This document shows positions 26,101 through 41,100 of a stretch of 64,000 nt of DNA, one piece after another. The notes under the pieces were generated by a model that did not search any database, was not told the DNA's origin, and saw only the letters and a list, made by a program, of their open reading frames with translations. The first letter of the stretch is position 1, and the number at the start of each line of letters is the position of its first letter. Source of the DNA: Onchocerca volvulus (taxonomy: Eukaryota > Nematoda > Chromadorea > Rhabditida > Onchocercidae); assembly GCA_000499405.2 (NCBI GenBank), contig HG738140.1, positions 11,931,560 to 11,995,559 of the forward strand, in the 5' to 3' direction. The translations under genes and the position numbers were made by a program.

Positions 26101-29100
26101 ATTATATACTAAACAAAATTTGAAAAAATTTTCTACTTCACCTTTCGAACAGAATGATCACTTTCACAGTGAAATGTATGTTTTTTGACGGAAAACTGAT
26201 TTTCCGTATTCTTTACTTCCGAAACGACATGATCAAACCATTGTGCAGCTGCCATAATAAACTGATGATTGATCGAGGCATTCAACTGACAATCATTGCT
26301 GCTTGCAGAACCTAATAATGAATATATGGCAATAATATATAATTGAAGAAACAGGTTTGCAAAAAGTTAAATATGTGTAATAATTTCCTGCTGCCTTGAA
26401 AATTTTATCTTTTCAGCGTTCAAATATCCCGAAAAATAAAAAGTCAAATAACCAAAAATCTAAATAAAGTAAGCTCTTTGAACCTAAAAAAATTGACTCC
26501 TATATATGATTATTTCATTTTCTCACTGTGCTATCAACTGATATAGTGATATGATGAGACGGTTTTTTTTTTTTTTTTTTTAAATTTGAAAAATAACAGA
26601 AAAAGATTAAATGAGATCAAAATAATAAGGATTTATAGAGCTTTTTAATGATCGTTTCTGGAATTTTAAAAATAAAATACTAAATAGAAAGTAAAATACT
26701 CCATTCACTACAAAGTTTCAAAATACTTTTTAATTTGTGGAATATTAGTTGCTGTGTCAATTGTTCTACAAGTGGTGACTGTGTGTGTGATTCAGCTTTT
26801 CGAAGAGTTTTTGCTGCAAAATTTAAATGCGACACATCGCTGGAGGATCGTATTCTGAAAATCAGCAAATTACTTTTAAGTCAAGATTCTGATCAATGAA
26901 AGCATCTATTCAGCTTGATAAGTAACCAGCAAAACTCTTCGCTAAAATGATTGAAATTCCTTAAACTGAAAGGAAAAATTTTTTTATGTATCAATATATT
27001 ACTCCTTGATTTCAATTAGAAAATAAGGCAAAAACCTTTCTTCACTTGAAATGTCTGATACAATCAACGTGTTTGACGATGAATAACGAGTACTAGTAAC
27101 ATTTTCCAGTAAGGGAATACTTAAAAGACCAAATTCACTGACTAAATCACAGAGAGCCTGAAATCTATTTGCATCATCGAAAAGATATGTATATGCAAAA
27201 TCGACTGACAAGAAATCTGGAAGCTGAAGTATGTAATTTAAAATAAAACTATGCTTACCGACTAATAAACAATCAATGATCAGAACGGAAAAACTCGATC
27301 ATCAATATCGCAAATTTCTTTCACGAAATTGAGATATACAATGGCATCATTTCGTTAGATGATATCAAAAAAAGTTGATATATGTTTGATAATTTGCATT
27401 TACACAGAAATTACCTGTTGCAAAGCTAATCGAAATATTGGTTGCAAAGATGCTAAGCCAACATCGCCCACCTGCCAAATTGTATACTGAACCAAATAAG
27501 ACACGCCACCTAAAAGATAGTTTTTTTATTATGAATTATTGAATCTGAGATTAATACAAAGTCTGGTTGTCAAATAGGTAAAAGAAACATACAAAGTAAA
27601 ATGAAACATCAAAAACTGAAAAAGTTAGTAAGTCCAAAAAAAAAGCAATAAAAACAAAAATAAAATCATAAACTAAAATGCTTCAGTATAAGATGCGAAA
27701 ATACAAGAGTCTATCATAAGTTAATACACTGAAAAAAAAAATTCAGATACCTGTCTTTCCAGAAAGTAGTGAATCCGGTAAAGGGAATGATGTAGTGATA
27801 CAACGTGTTAATTCATGAAAACGTTCATTTGATGAAAGACGAAATTTACCACCTCCTGGATACAATTTTGAATGAGTGCTTGAATTGATTCGTGCATATT
27901 TCAATGAATCGATGCAAGTACCACTCGAATTTACTATAAGCGTTTCAACACAAGCAATTCCTGAAAAAAACATTTTCTGCAGGGATAACCGAAATTAATT
28001 CCCAACTAAAACTAATTATTACGGAAAATTATATGATCAAATGGTTAAAATTTTGCAAAATTTTCTAATGAATCATCATCTTTAAAATTGTTTTCATTGT
28101 GTGCTATTTCCCAAGTTAATTTACAATCACATCTAAACATTTCCGTGCATCAACTAATAAAATTATTAATCTTGTGCTTGTATATCAGTTCCCATCTTTG
28201 TATTTAATTAAACTGTCATAACATTTTTTCCTTTTGTAAAACTGTTCTTTTCCTACAGTTATTTTGTTATCAATTGTATTATGTCCCAAAACTCTCAATT
28301 CTTAACAATTCAAATACTCCTATTCAAGTCCAAAAAAATAAAAAAAAACGCTTTTTCCTATTCATTCGAGTTGGATTCGTTCTAAGTGGACGATCTTAAG
28401 CTACGTTACTCCTGTCGAGTTTCCAACATATTCTTCTCTAAAAACCCAAACGACATCACCCAATTTACTTCACTACACGTCTTATTTTCTACTGTGTTGC
28501 CAATTATATATTATTCGATTACTGCTACTGTGAATAAAGGAATTAATATAAATCTGTCCCAGCCACAGCTCAATCAAAATTTCAAGACTTCCACAACATT
28601 TTCAGCCTAATCAACAAATCGATCTTAATAATTTAATGCATAACATACAATAAAAAATTTAAGGGGCAAAAAGTTCACAATAAACTTAAAAAGAAGAATT
28701 CAAAAATGAAATTTTCCTTGAAATTCTATTAATAGATTTATATTTGAATGAATTTAATTTCCATTTTGCTTAAAAGTAAACAATCAGAATCAAGAATCCA
28801 TCTATCAGTAACAATTATTTAAAAAGAGAGATGAAATAAATTCATACCCATATTCGATGAACCTTTTGTGGATGGTTTGCTTATTAGGAAGAAATGTGGA
28901 ATATAATTATTGCAAGCTGATTGAGCACCGGATTGAGAATGAAAGCATGATCGTTCGTGCGATAATGGACTATTTCTATTCAAACCACCACTACAATCAC
29001 GAAATCGAGCTTCTGTTGTGAATGTAAGCATCTGTTGGTACAAGTAATAATAAAGTGATCCCAGATAATCACAAATATAGTTCGGTAAAGTACAATAGTG

Positions 29101-32100
29101 TACTGTAAATGGTCTGGTTGGATCTCGCTGAATGAACTGAAAAAAAAAAAGAAAAAGAATAAAAGGGAATAAAAGTTAATCTAAAACTTTTAAAAAATGC
29201 ATTTGAAAAGTTGAAATTACAATCTTTCCAATTTTACAATCTATCACAAACTGCAAGACTTTATATCCAAATTTATATTCTTATCTGACTGAACTGTTTA
29301 ACCATATTATTTAAATTACAGAATTTAAAACTTCGTAATAAAATGAATAACATAAATTTTCAACTGATTAAATTATATTTATTTGAAATATAAATCATAC
29401 TTCGACATCTGTTGTCGTTAGTCGAGTTCGTGGGTTTTTGTGCAAAATATTCGTTAACTCTTCAAGAACTTTTAACTCAAGTCGTTTTTGCATAGCATCC
29501 ACAATTGATTGAATTACTACGGCAGGTTCATGAATTCCGTGAATTGTTAGCAGCACATTATTTTGAAAATTCTCAATCATCTATAAAAATCATGCAAGAA
29601 AGTAAATTTACATTATTTACGACCAAATTTTATACAATTAAGTAAATAAGTATACATATTTTCATGGAATTAATACAAGAAAAACTAATTATCACCATTC
29701 AGCAATAAATAGATTCCCAATAGTGTCTGTAAAATTATCAGATGATACACATGGAAAAATATTTTCAAAAGTAATCTTCAATTTCTGAAATTTAACAAAT
29801 TAAACAATTTTGATAACTGACCTGGTCGACCAATGTTGTATCACAATGTAAGCATCTTTTTCTGAAACTTTCTTCACTAGCAAAAAGTTGCATGTAAAAT
29901 ATGTTGTGTTTATTATCTTCACAGCAGACGTATAAATTGCAACGATTTCGGACTGCAAATTGTTCAATTCCTTGACGCAAAGCATCGTATCCCATTACTG
30001 AAATACTTCCCACCAAACCAAATATTTGAAATGTAATTCAATGAAATAATAATTAACAACATATATTACAAATTAAGTGAGTTTCTATAGGTGAATTTCC
30101 AAAAATCAGAATTCCCTGACGTTATCTTTGCCTTTTCAAGTTCATATCCACGTCCTTTCCATTATGGATATGCATTTTGTTCTTTATTTTCAGAAAAACT
30201 TCTGGTCTAAAATCTTAACAACCTGAATCGATCATTAAAAAACGCTCACCTAAGGAGCATCCTGCTCCTCTCACTTCCACATGCAATCGAGGATGTATGT
30301 AAAACCAATGATGCGCTACGATTGGACAAGCAAAATGACCAGGAGGATAAAACACTCGTGCTGGCATATACGGTGCAATTTCCATTTCATCCTCATCAGA
30401 ATCTAAACAGAAATTAAGGATACTCCTAAAACCAAATAAATAATAAATTAATGTTTGGAGACAAAGAAATGAAATTCAATTTAATATGTGGACTTAGTAT
30501 ATAAATTCTAATCCGAAATATCGATTTCAAATGCAGCTCAAATCATTATTTACTGCTCGACACAAAACAGTGAATCTCGAGAAAATTAAACCCTATTATT
30601 AACCTTTTAAGCAAAAATTTTGCCTTGAAATCGAGAAAACATACACCTCAAATAAAACAGTCAAATAGCTGAAGTGAGCTATGCTCTTGTAGCAAGACAT
30701 TCTGAAGGTCATTTATGCCTCACAACAATGTAGACATCGATACTAAAAAATATGACCCTAAAATCTGGCCTAATGAATGAGTAAAAGGAACAGTGATTTT
30801 TTTTAATAAGTTAAACTTAAAGATTTTAAAATATTGACTCCAATATGATTTCAGCAGAAAAATATCCATTTCACATTTTGCCAGAGTTTTAAATTATTTC
30901 TTTTAAACTTATCCAACTTAACAACATAAAATAAAAATCTCGGAAACTTACACGAAAAACTTAAGTTCTTCCTAGTCTTTGGTGTTGAACGCTTATTTAT
31001 CAACGAACGTGTCAGTTTTGTATCAGGAATTGAATCATGTAAATCTGACGGAGTAAATTTGTGCGACTCTGTTTCATTTTCGATTAATAAACTATCGCAT
31101 TCACTAATTGAATGCATTTTTTCCAATAAAAACTCCTGGAAATAAGAATTTTTGAATTGTCTTTTATTTTTTGTTGATTTCTTAAAAAACTCGATCTGGA
31201 GACTTCAACAAACTATTAGAAGTATCATCAACTGAATAACATCATCAAAAATTTTAAATAATTTATTGCATTTCAACATTTAAAGTAATGCAGAAATCAT
31301 TTTCTAAAGTTCTAAGTGAACTAAATATGTCATCGCCAAAAAAGTGAAATGTCGGTTAGTATACTACTTGAGGAGCCGACATTTGTCTTCTTAGCTAATA
31401 TAGCAAGTCACTTATTAGAGTATCAGATTTGACCGTATCTGATTGTTGTGCTGATGTTGCACGAAAAAAAAAACTATAGCTGAATGATGGGGGAGTTTGA
31501 TGATTCATAAATTCTTTAAAATACTGCTGGTAAATAAAAGGAGACATTTGAAATTTTTAAAAATTATACGCAAATGAAAAGCGTTTATAAACAACCTGAT
31601 TGATCGTATGACATTCTTTTTGTACTGCTTCCAAAAGGAGCTCAAAAATTCTTTCATGATGATGTGCATATCTAAAAAAAAAAAAAAAAAAAATTGTCAG
31701 AACTATATGAAATCCGTTAGTCATTCTGAATTAGATCAAAATCTTGTGTATTCAAAAATCAAAAATATAACCATAGACTTAAACCGAAAAGAAAAAAAGT
31801 AGATAATGCTAAAAAATATAATCTTGCCTTTCACAAAAGAATATTTGTATTTGTTGCATTTCAACATTCAAAATAATCCAAAAATCATGTAGATCATGAT
31901 CACTATAAGTTCGCCCTGAAACAATTACTGAAAATCTTTCAAACCGTAACACTGAAATTTCAGGTTTTACACAAAGAAAAGTATAAGATTAGATGATTTC
32001 ACTCTATGTCATTCCATTCTTTCTATGCTCTTGAAGACATGTGAAAACTATACCTGTAGTTCCGGAGTGATCTGCATAATCTTCAGATAGTCTACGATCA

Positions 32101-35100
32101 ACTTTTAAAACCGGCACACTGCCATTTCTGCAACTTATCACTATTGCATTATGAGGATATTGTTCTACTTAATTTCATCTTCTTTGACTATGTCTGGATT
32201 AAAAGGTGAATTCGAAATTTCAAGAAGTCTACAATAGACAAAGATCATACCTCCTTATTAATTTCTCCCGCGAAATACCAGTATTCAACACTTCCATACT
32301 TGATACTTTTTTTACTACTGTCGTACTTGTTTGCTCTTCGACACGTTCTATGAAACTGCCACTACTTCGTCGTAATGACTAAATTCCGATAATTTTATAA
32401 GTCACTTAGTAAAGTGCATAAACAGAAATATATGAACATTCGATGTGGAAAACTTTCATTTTAATATTTAAAAATTCCGAAAAAAAAAGTAGATCAAATA
32501 AACAGTGAACATAGATTTTTAGCTCCAGAACTTGAAATTTCTAGAAATAAAAAAAAAAAAAAAAAAAATTTTATTCACGAAATAACAACCTTCAGTGTTA
32601 TACTTGCCGCAGCACGTGCTTGATTCGTCAAGGTATCTTCATAAAGGTTAACATCAGCAACCTGACAGCAATAAAATAAATTGCTGGATTCCGGATGGGC
32701 TTGCAATTTACAATAGAGTAGATCAAAATTTTTAATACGCTCTTTCAGACGACGTACAGCTTTCACGTGTTCCATTACCATCACAATTTGCAATAATTTT
32801 ACTTTGAATCGAATTTTGTCATTGTTCTCACGCTGCTAAAACGGTATGGCACATTATTCATTAATCATCTTACGAATGTGAAACTGGCTCATACATCTTC
32901 ATTTCAAGCCGAATTATTACATCGCATTTATTGCTTATATTTTCAAAAAATCTGAAATTTTATTTGGCTTTATCATTCATACTGATTTTATATTTTCGGT
33001 TAGAACATTTCATGACTTTCATAAAAGCTTATGCTTCCTAAATTTTCCATACCAACCTTGAAATTTTTAATTTATTAGTCATGAGATGAAAAATTAATAT
33101 GATAAACTATATAGATGAATATTAATATTATACAATCAATTTTAATGAAAAAATAATGAATTAAGTGTAACTAAATGTAGCTAAATTCTGAAATTAAAGA
33201 ACTGACAAGAAACACTATAAACTGCTTAAACTATTAAGCAAATTGTAAATCGAAATTATTGCTGACTTGCAAGAAATTACCTAAAATATCAGCAGTGAAG
33301 TACTAAGAATTGTAAATTCAGCCATATAGTAGCTATAAGATTAAATGAGACTTCAACTTTTAAAATGAAACTAATAATAAACAAGGCATTAGTAACTAGC
33401 AGGAATTACACTGTGTATAAATATGTAGCTTCTCTAGTCCAGTAAGATACATAAAAGTAAATATAAACTTGATAAATTTAATTAATTAAGATTATGCTCA
33501 TATTATTTAAAATTTACCTCTTTGGCAATGAATACCATTACTTTATACAATGTGTCAAGCGTCACATCATCATATCTCGATAACGCAAAAACTGTTTCCA
33601 TATGAAGTAAACGTGTAATTCCACATTCCAACCGACGAACTGCTTCATTCTCCTGAAATAATCCAAAAATTAATATACAAAACAAGTCTTGGCATTTAAG
33701 CAAAATATATAAATAATAAAAATAAAAAAAAGCATTTACTGGACGTGGAAGTTGGCTGATAACATCAGAAGTTGTCGCAGAATAAGGACGATCGAAATCA
33801 AAATAAGTAGTAAATTTGTGAAGTGATTCCGATGAATTATTCAGAGTTTTTGGTGAAATTGTACAAGAATCAGGTTGTGTTAAGGTGAACTGTCGTATGG
33901 GCCATGACAAAACATAGATGTCACACGAAATCCCGATCAAATCCATTGCTGAAAGAGAAACAGTTTTGATAAATGTTTAACTTTCAACTAAAATTTTTTG
34001 GAAAAAATTATATTTCTAGTTTCACAATTCGTTTTAACGCACAACAAATACGTGCACACTAGTCCTAATCTTCATTCGTGTGTCACTGGTTCTTTAAAAT
34101 TGTTAAAACTTTAACAATTTCAAATTGTTCTTTTTTTATAGTAGATGAAGAAATTATTTCATTTTAGGTAATGAATTCAAAATTATTGTATTATTTTGAG
34201 AGCAATGAAAAACGGAAAGAAGATATTAGATAATATATTATCGATTTTTGTGATGAAAGTGAGAGTTGCAAACTTACCTGTAAAATTTTTCTTTGAAATA
34301 CTGGAACATTGCTTCAATAATTGCATAACACAGGATGGTAAATGATCGATAGGAAATGTACACATATCCATGTTAGAAAAGCGTATTGCGCAAGAGAAAT
34401 TCAAGAATAACGGTACGACAGCATTATCACTTGAATAAAACGCTTCACCAATGGATAACTCCGATGCAGTAACTGATTCGAAGCTGATACTTGATTGGCT
34501 GCCTCTTGTATTATCTGCATAGAATGGGATAAAAAAGATTTTATTGGTTTTTATAAAAATTTGTAAAAAAAAAAAAAAAAAGATTTGTTATAAGTTCATA
34601 GAAATCCAATATAAGATTTAATTTTTGACCTAAAATTCCAGAATTCTCTTACCATCTTCATCTTCAATATAGCAAATTTCCAAATCTTCACAGGGTGAAC
34701 TACCACTAGCAAAATTCTTCGTTTCAGGTAAATTTATCGTTAAGTTCTGAAAAGAAAGAAAAAAAAAAAAAGAAATGTGTCAAAGAGTTAACTGTATCAA
34801 ATCAAATTAATATCAATTCTTTTCATAACCAATCATGTTTAATAGTCTTATTCCATCGCCAGTAATTTCTCAAATACAATTTGTGATTTCTCTACTTAGA
34901 ATTTACTGAAATCGGAATTGTTCAACATATTTAACAGCAAATTCACTTTTTGTTTTTCTAAATATCTTGATTTTTTCATCTGCTTTATTTCAGTTTTGAA
35001 TACGCCGTAATTTTATCCGCAATTTCTTTAGAAATCCAAGAATAAGAACAATCGCTGTTTTTTTATTTGATATTATTTGGTAATGACCATAAATATTTTG

Positions 35101-38100
35101 AATAACTACAATATTTCCTTCTCTATCAAGAATCAATCTCCCAGTAGAAATGATGGATACGGTATTTAAAAAAAAAAATAGAAACGATATGTTCAAAGAA
35201 TAATGGGAAACTTACCGTATTCGCCAAATTCATTCCATTATTCTGAACAAAATAGAAGTAACTCGGAAAATTGGGAATTTTTCTGAAAAAGAAAACTAGT
35301 CAAAAAACTGAAAAGAACTGTATTTTACTTCACTAAAAATAATATTTCGAAATCAATATGCAGTATCCTACAATTGAGGAAATTAGTTGAAAGAATAAAA
35401 TTTAAGAATATATATCTTATTAATAAGGAAGTTTATCGCGCGGATAAGTTTGAATCTATAGTTAAAAAAAAAAAAAAAAAATACAAAAAACATTCCGAAC
35501 GAAATTTTGAGTTATGATACTTCATTTAACTTTATTTAATTTTTAATAATTCATTTAATTTCTGTTCAGATTATTTGTTACATTGCAATATAAAATAATA
35601 GTTGAACTGAAACCGGAAATTCTGTGAAAGAAGCTCATCAAATGCAAATCGAAAATTTTCATGTTCTTCCTCACAGGATTTTCCATCCCCATCGTTTAAT
35701 CTGCAAAAAAATATTGGATTGAAAAAATACTTATGTATTTGAAATAGAAAGTAAGGTTAAGAATTCGTTAGTAGGTTATTTACCGATATAAAATGTCATC
35801 CTTGAAAAAATCATTATTTCTTTCCTCATCATTCACATCCGCTGCCGAATTCTCTGTCTGGAAAGCATCAAATAAAGCATTACTAAAAGCTTACTTGACT
35901 TGATGAAATTTTACTGCATATTTAAGGATTTAATATATTCAAAGATGAACATATTTCCATTCATAGGAATTACATAATTTCATTTATGATTTGTATAATC
36001 AATGTAACATATGATTCTAAAAAATAGGTAGCCAATTTTCAATAAACATAAAGATAATGTAAATATAACTGGAAGCGAGCATCTATACATATTTTGCCTC
36101 AATGAGTTGCTTCTCTGATGTCAATGTAAAGAAGTCATACTTGGCATAGCAAAGTAGTCATGATGATTTCGATTACTATTATGAATCATAACACAAACAA
36201 TTGGTTATAAATTTCCAAAATTTGACATTCTAGCTTGAAATATATATAAGCTATAATATAACCTGAAGCAAACCTGTTTACATATATTTGCAATATGAGA
36301 ACATAGAAAACGGACGCAATCATCAATACCTTCAACTTCGATATCCGATTGCTCACAACGATCCTCCAACACTTCGACCAAATCTTCATACGGTATATGA
36401 ACACCTGATAGTTAAGTCAGTTCTTAACATCATTGTGTTCAAAAGAAAGAAGTATATCTAAGCATTTTGCTCCTTGATTCTAAGTCTTTATTTCTCGAAT
36501 TTTGACTTAAGAGTAATTATATTTTAACGTAGAAGTAGTATAAAATAAACGAAATACGCATCGCTTACGTAAATTATGTGTAACATATCGAATTTATAAT
36601 TGCTATTTCCATCCAAATAACATTTAAAGATATATAAACTAATATATGGAAACGAGCATTCTCTTCTGAATATAAAAATAGCATTAAAATCCTAAATAAC
36701 ATGAACAATTTTCTAGATCACATGATACTTAAATAAAACACCTTGCAATAAACATCGATATACTGCTCCAATAAGTGCTCGAGAAAACAATTGGTCCTCG
36801 ATTGCTTCACAATAAGAATGTAAATCAAAGGACGTATGAACATGGTTTTCGGCTGGACTTATCCGTGAAGTTGATAACCAGTGTAATTCCAATTTATTCG
36901 TTTTCGTTTCTGAAATTTTTTTTTAATAGATTCAAATTCACGCTTAAAGTTCAAGACCACATGCTATTATATGTTATGGCTTTACTCGCAGCATTAACAT
37001 GACCAAATTATATTAGTCGACTACTTTATGTAAAAATTGTTGAAATTCAATAAGTTTCGTCGGTATGCCAATAAAGACTAAATTTGGAACATTAGCTTAA
37101 GCTAAACAGTTGAAATTCAATAAGTCATAAACATTTATTAATCTTTTAAGAACTTGCATTAACAATTTCCGGAAGAAAAAATAATGCAAGAAGTGCACAT
37201 CGTCATGATTATTTTTCTCATGTTTTCCTCTGTTTGTCAATGTTCTTTCGATGTTATTGAGAAGTGAACATAGCTAGGATATACCTGCTATGATAGAAAT
37301 TCAAAATCTATTTAGTCGTCAAGTATAGTAAGTATAACTGACTAATCACTTGGTTAATCGAATGAAGATATTTTTTCCAATTCCTAATACCACTTTTTGG
37401 CAACAAAGACTTCTCCTCCACAAGATTCAAAATTCTAAACATATTATCGATTAATTTTTCTACTATACAATACTTAAATGTCTCTGCCATTTAGCATTCA
37501 TCATTCTAATATTACCCCCTTCACAATCATCACCATCATCTATTTTTCCGTCTATTTATGAAACGGTATATAACATCCCTTTATAATATACAATTAATCA
37601 ATTATAGTGATATTAAAAAAAATATTTACTACAATTACATGTCCTTTACTTGTTTTAGAATATGATAATTATAATTATTTTAAAAGTCGAATATTACTTC
37701 ACAATCCATTTTGAAATTTCATTTTTTAAGGACTAAATGAGCTTAGTATTTGCAAACTATGGGATTCACTATTCAAACGAAATTTTTTAAACTTAAGTGT
37801 TGAAAATAAAACGCAATATAGTCAGTTACTTCGAATAAAACCTAACATAGTCCTCATCACTTTTTTCCGCAACTACTGCAAGTTCTGAACTTAACATTTA
37901 AAAAAAATCATATCAAACTTTTAAGACCATACCCGTATAATACATTTTTCTTTTCACAGCTATTTTAGATTTTTTTTACTATTGCTATTGTAAGAAAAGT
38001 AATAGAATGAGTTACACTGAATAATCAAGAGATCCTGATCTTACGAAGAAATGTCAACTATTTTTTTCCGAATCTGTTGATTCTTCAAATTTTGAATTAA

Positions 38101-41100
38101 CCGAATTCATCTATAGATTATACTTCGAAACAGACTTCGTCTAGACATTCATAAAATCACTTTTAAGAACGCTTCAATATTTGTTCTCACGGGAATAATT
38201 TGATGTTGTTGTATGATAGTATATTGTTAATGTCTAATTTCTGATAAAAATATGATAATTAATTCAATAATTACTTGTAAAATTTTCAGTTTTTCGAATC
38301 TGTCGATTCAAATGTGCCAAAGTTGAAGTTGGACTTTTAGTACGATGATCTGATACATACGTCTCACATCGCCGCGGTTCATTTCGAGCCAAATGCTGTG
38401 CTATCCATGGCTCATCACAATGAAAAACAAGAAGCGGTAGTGTTGGAGCGACAAAAGAAGTTGTCATCAGAATATTTTGCGGACTGACTAATAGAGCAAT
38501 GATAATAGCACGCCATGGAGAAAGCCGTGAAATGTAAACACGTGTAGGACTTCCACTGCACATAGTATTCGATCTTTCATGATCTTTCGTGGTAAGCTTT
38601 TTCAAAACTGATTGATCGATACCATCGGTAATTTCTAACCAGAAATTCGGATCTCGTACTTCTATTGTAACATTACTTGCTTTGCCCAGTTCACAATGCA
38701 AATTTTCCAGCAGAATTCGTAAACGGATATTGCTCGATGAGTCATCGTTTTCTGCAAAATATAAGAAGTTCGTAAAAATATAAATATAAGAAACATAAGA
38801 AACAAAGCATAAAAAATTTTAAAAACTTGTTTTATAGTCTTCTCAAATGAGGAACAAATATTAAATGAATTTTAAAATGATCAAAAACCGCTCAACATAA
38901 TTCTATCATAATTATTCGTACTTCTATACTTCTATAGAATTCCTTCTCTCATATTTGCGCATAGTTTTCTGGAAAACTATTTCCATGCACTATTAAGACA
39001 CACTTCTGATAAATACTTATTTAAATTTTGACTTATGTGTAAATTAGAAAGATAATATACTAACGATAACTTAATGTAGGCAACAATAAAAGTTCTCGTT
39101 CCGTCGCATTCTTCAGCAATGATTGTAGGCAGAAACAATTATGCATAATTTCCACATTCTTTGAAGGACATTCGCAATTCAAAAATTCGCAACTACTTTG
39201 GCAGTTGGCAAGTGTAAAATGTGAGCATGAATAATGATGAGTGCATAATGACATCACCTGATCCAATGTTGATAACGTACAAATGATATCTTCATCTGTA
39301 GCTCGAATCTGCAACTTCAGTTTTTTTTTTTCCTTCTTTTTTTTATTCTCAAAATTTGACTAATACAAAACTTAATTGTTAAATTATTTTTTAACAAAAA
39401 TTAATTTGCAACATAACATAATTCCAATATTCATAAAATTAATTAAACTGCTACCTGAATTCTACGCCATAAATTGAACTAGTAATAAATGGATCTTCCT
39501 AAACAAAAATGTTGCCGAAATTATGGATTTCTTAAAAATATAATGACCGATATTAGATAATAATGAAGAAAAAGAACAATTTATGCATAACATCTAAGCA
39601 ATCTAATGACAATTCAACATTAAAAAATGATGGCATTACAAAGAGAAATATTCATCCTGTTAATTATATATAAATCGATTTCATATTATTTGAAATCGAA
39701 AAGTTCAAATTCCAATTTAATATTATTAAATTCTCTTAAAATCATCGGTAAATTTGTAAATGTAAGGCTTTGTTATTAACGTGAAATATACAAATGCCGA
39801 TGGGCATTTATTATTCAAGTAGTACAAATGCATTTCCAGTACATCAATTAAACCAATTATGCGTTGCTTTCGTTGATTAAGTCATATCAATTATCGATAA
39901 AAAAGCGATAATCTGAGAATGATAGAACTAAATGTAAAATGAGTGGACAAAATTGAGTGTACTTTCAAAGATAAACTTTGAATTTTTTGATTCTCTTAGT
40001 TACTGTGCTATTTCATGCAAACTGTAATGAATTAATTGGAAGCAATTTCACTAGAAAAATTTCTGATTACGCAAATCTTTAAAAACTTTTAATTTTTTTC
40101 AAGAACACATTTTGAATCCATTTTACAAATATTTTTGTACATAGCATTAATGTTATATAGCATGAAATAAACGTTTTTCAGAAAGTTTGCAAGAAAATTG
40201 CTCAGTCGACTTGACAGATCAGAGTTGACCTCTTTCTTTACTTCAAAAATTTCATAGAAATTGCATCGTGTCAAGTGATATTCGGGAAAATTGTTTTAAA
40301 TACTACGAAAAAAATCAAAAAGAAAAAAATTATTGTTATACTAGCATAGAACAAAAAAAGCTCGAATTTTTTGTTTCATATTAAAATATATTATTACATT
40401 AATATTAACACCATTTTAATGTGCATTTCTTATATTTTGTTATATTTCTTATGTTTTTCTTGTCTTTTATTAACAGTTTATTATTTTCTATTAATTCTGG
40501 GTTATTTTAGATGAAGGAAATAATATTAAACAAAGAACAAATATAAATAATTTGTTTCAAATTGGAAATGAATCGAAAAAAAATTTTTTTGACAAATGTA
40601 GTATAATGACAAATGAAGAAGTTTGTAAAGGAATGACTCATTTCGGAATTTGAAATGACTAGCTGAGAGCAATCAGAACTGATTCTCTTAAAATTATATG
40701 AAAAGTTATCTAACGTGAAAAGTTAACTCAATGTTATCCACCTCATGGTTATTTCACACTTGAAGCAAATTGAAGGAGTGGAAAAAGTAAATGGGCATTC
40801 CACTAGTTGATCGATAATCAAAACAGCAACCTTTCAAGGCATTACTCTTTTTATTCTGCACAATTGGAGCAAATCATTTTCTGACCAGATTATGGAGTGT
40901 AAAAAAAAATGATCTGTGTATGACAATAATAAGAGATTTCAATAAATGATGAAGAAACTCCAAGCACTTATCTGGCAAACTTGAGAAGAACAAATTTTTG
41001 GTCAATATTTGATGTCAATAATGTTTCTGAATCCTGGCAAACCCATTTTATTTGAAAAATATTCTTAGAAAATCGATGACATGTACCGAAAACTGCATTA

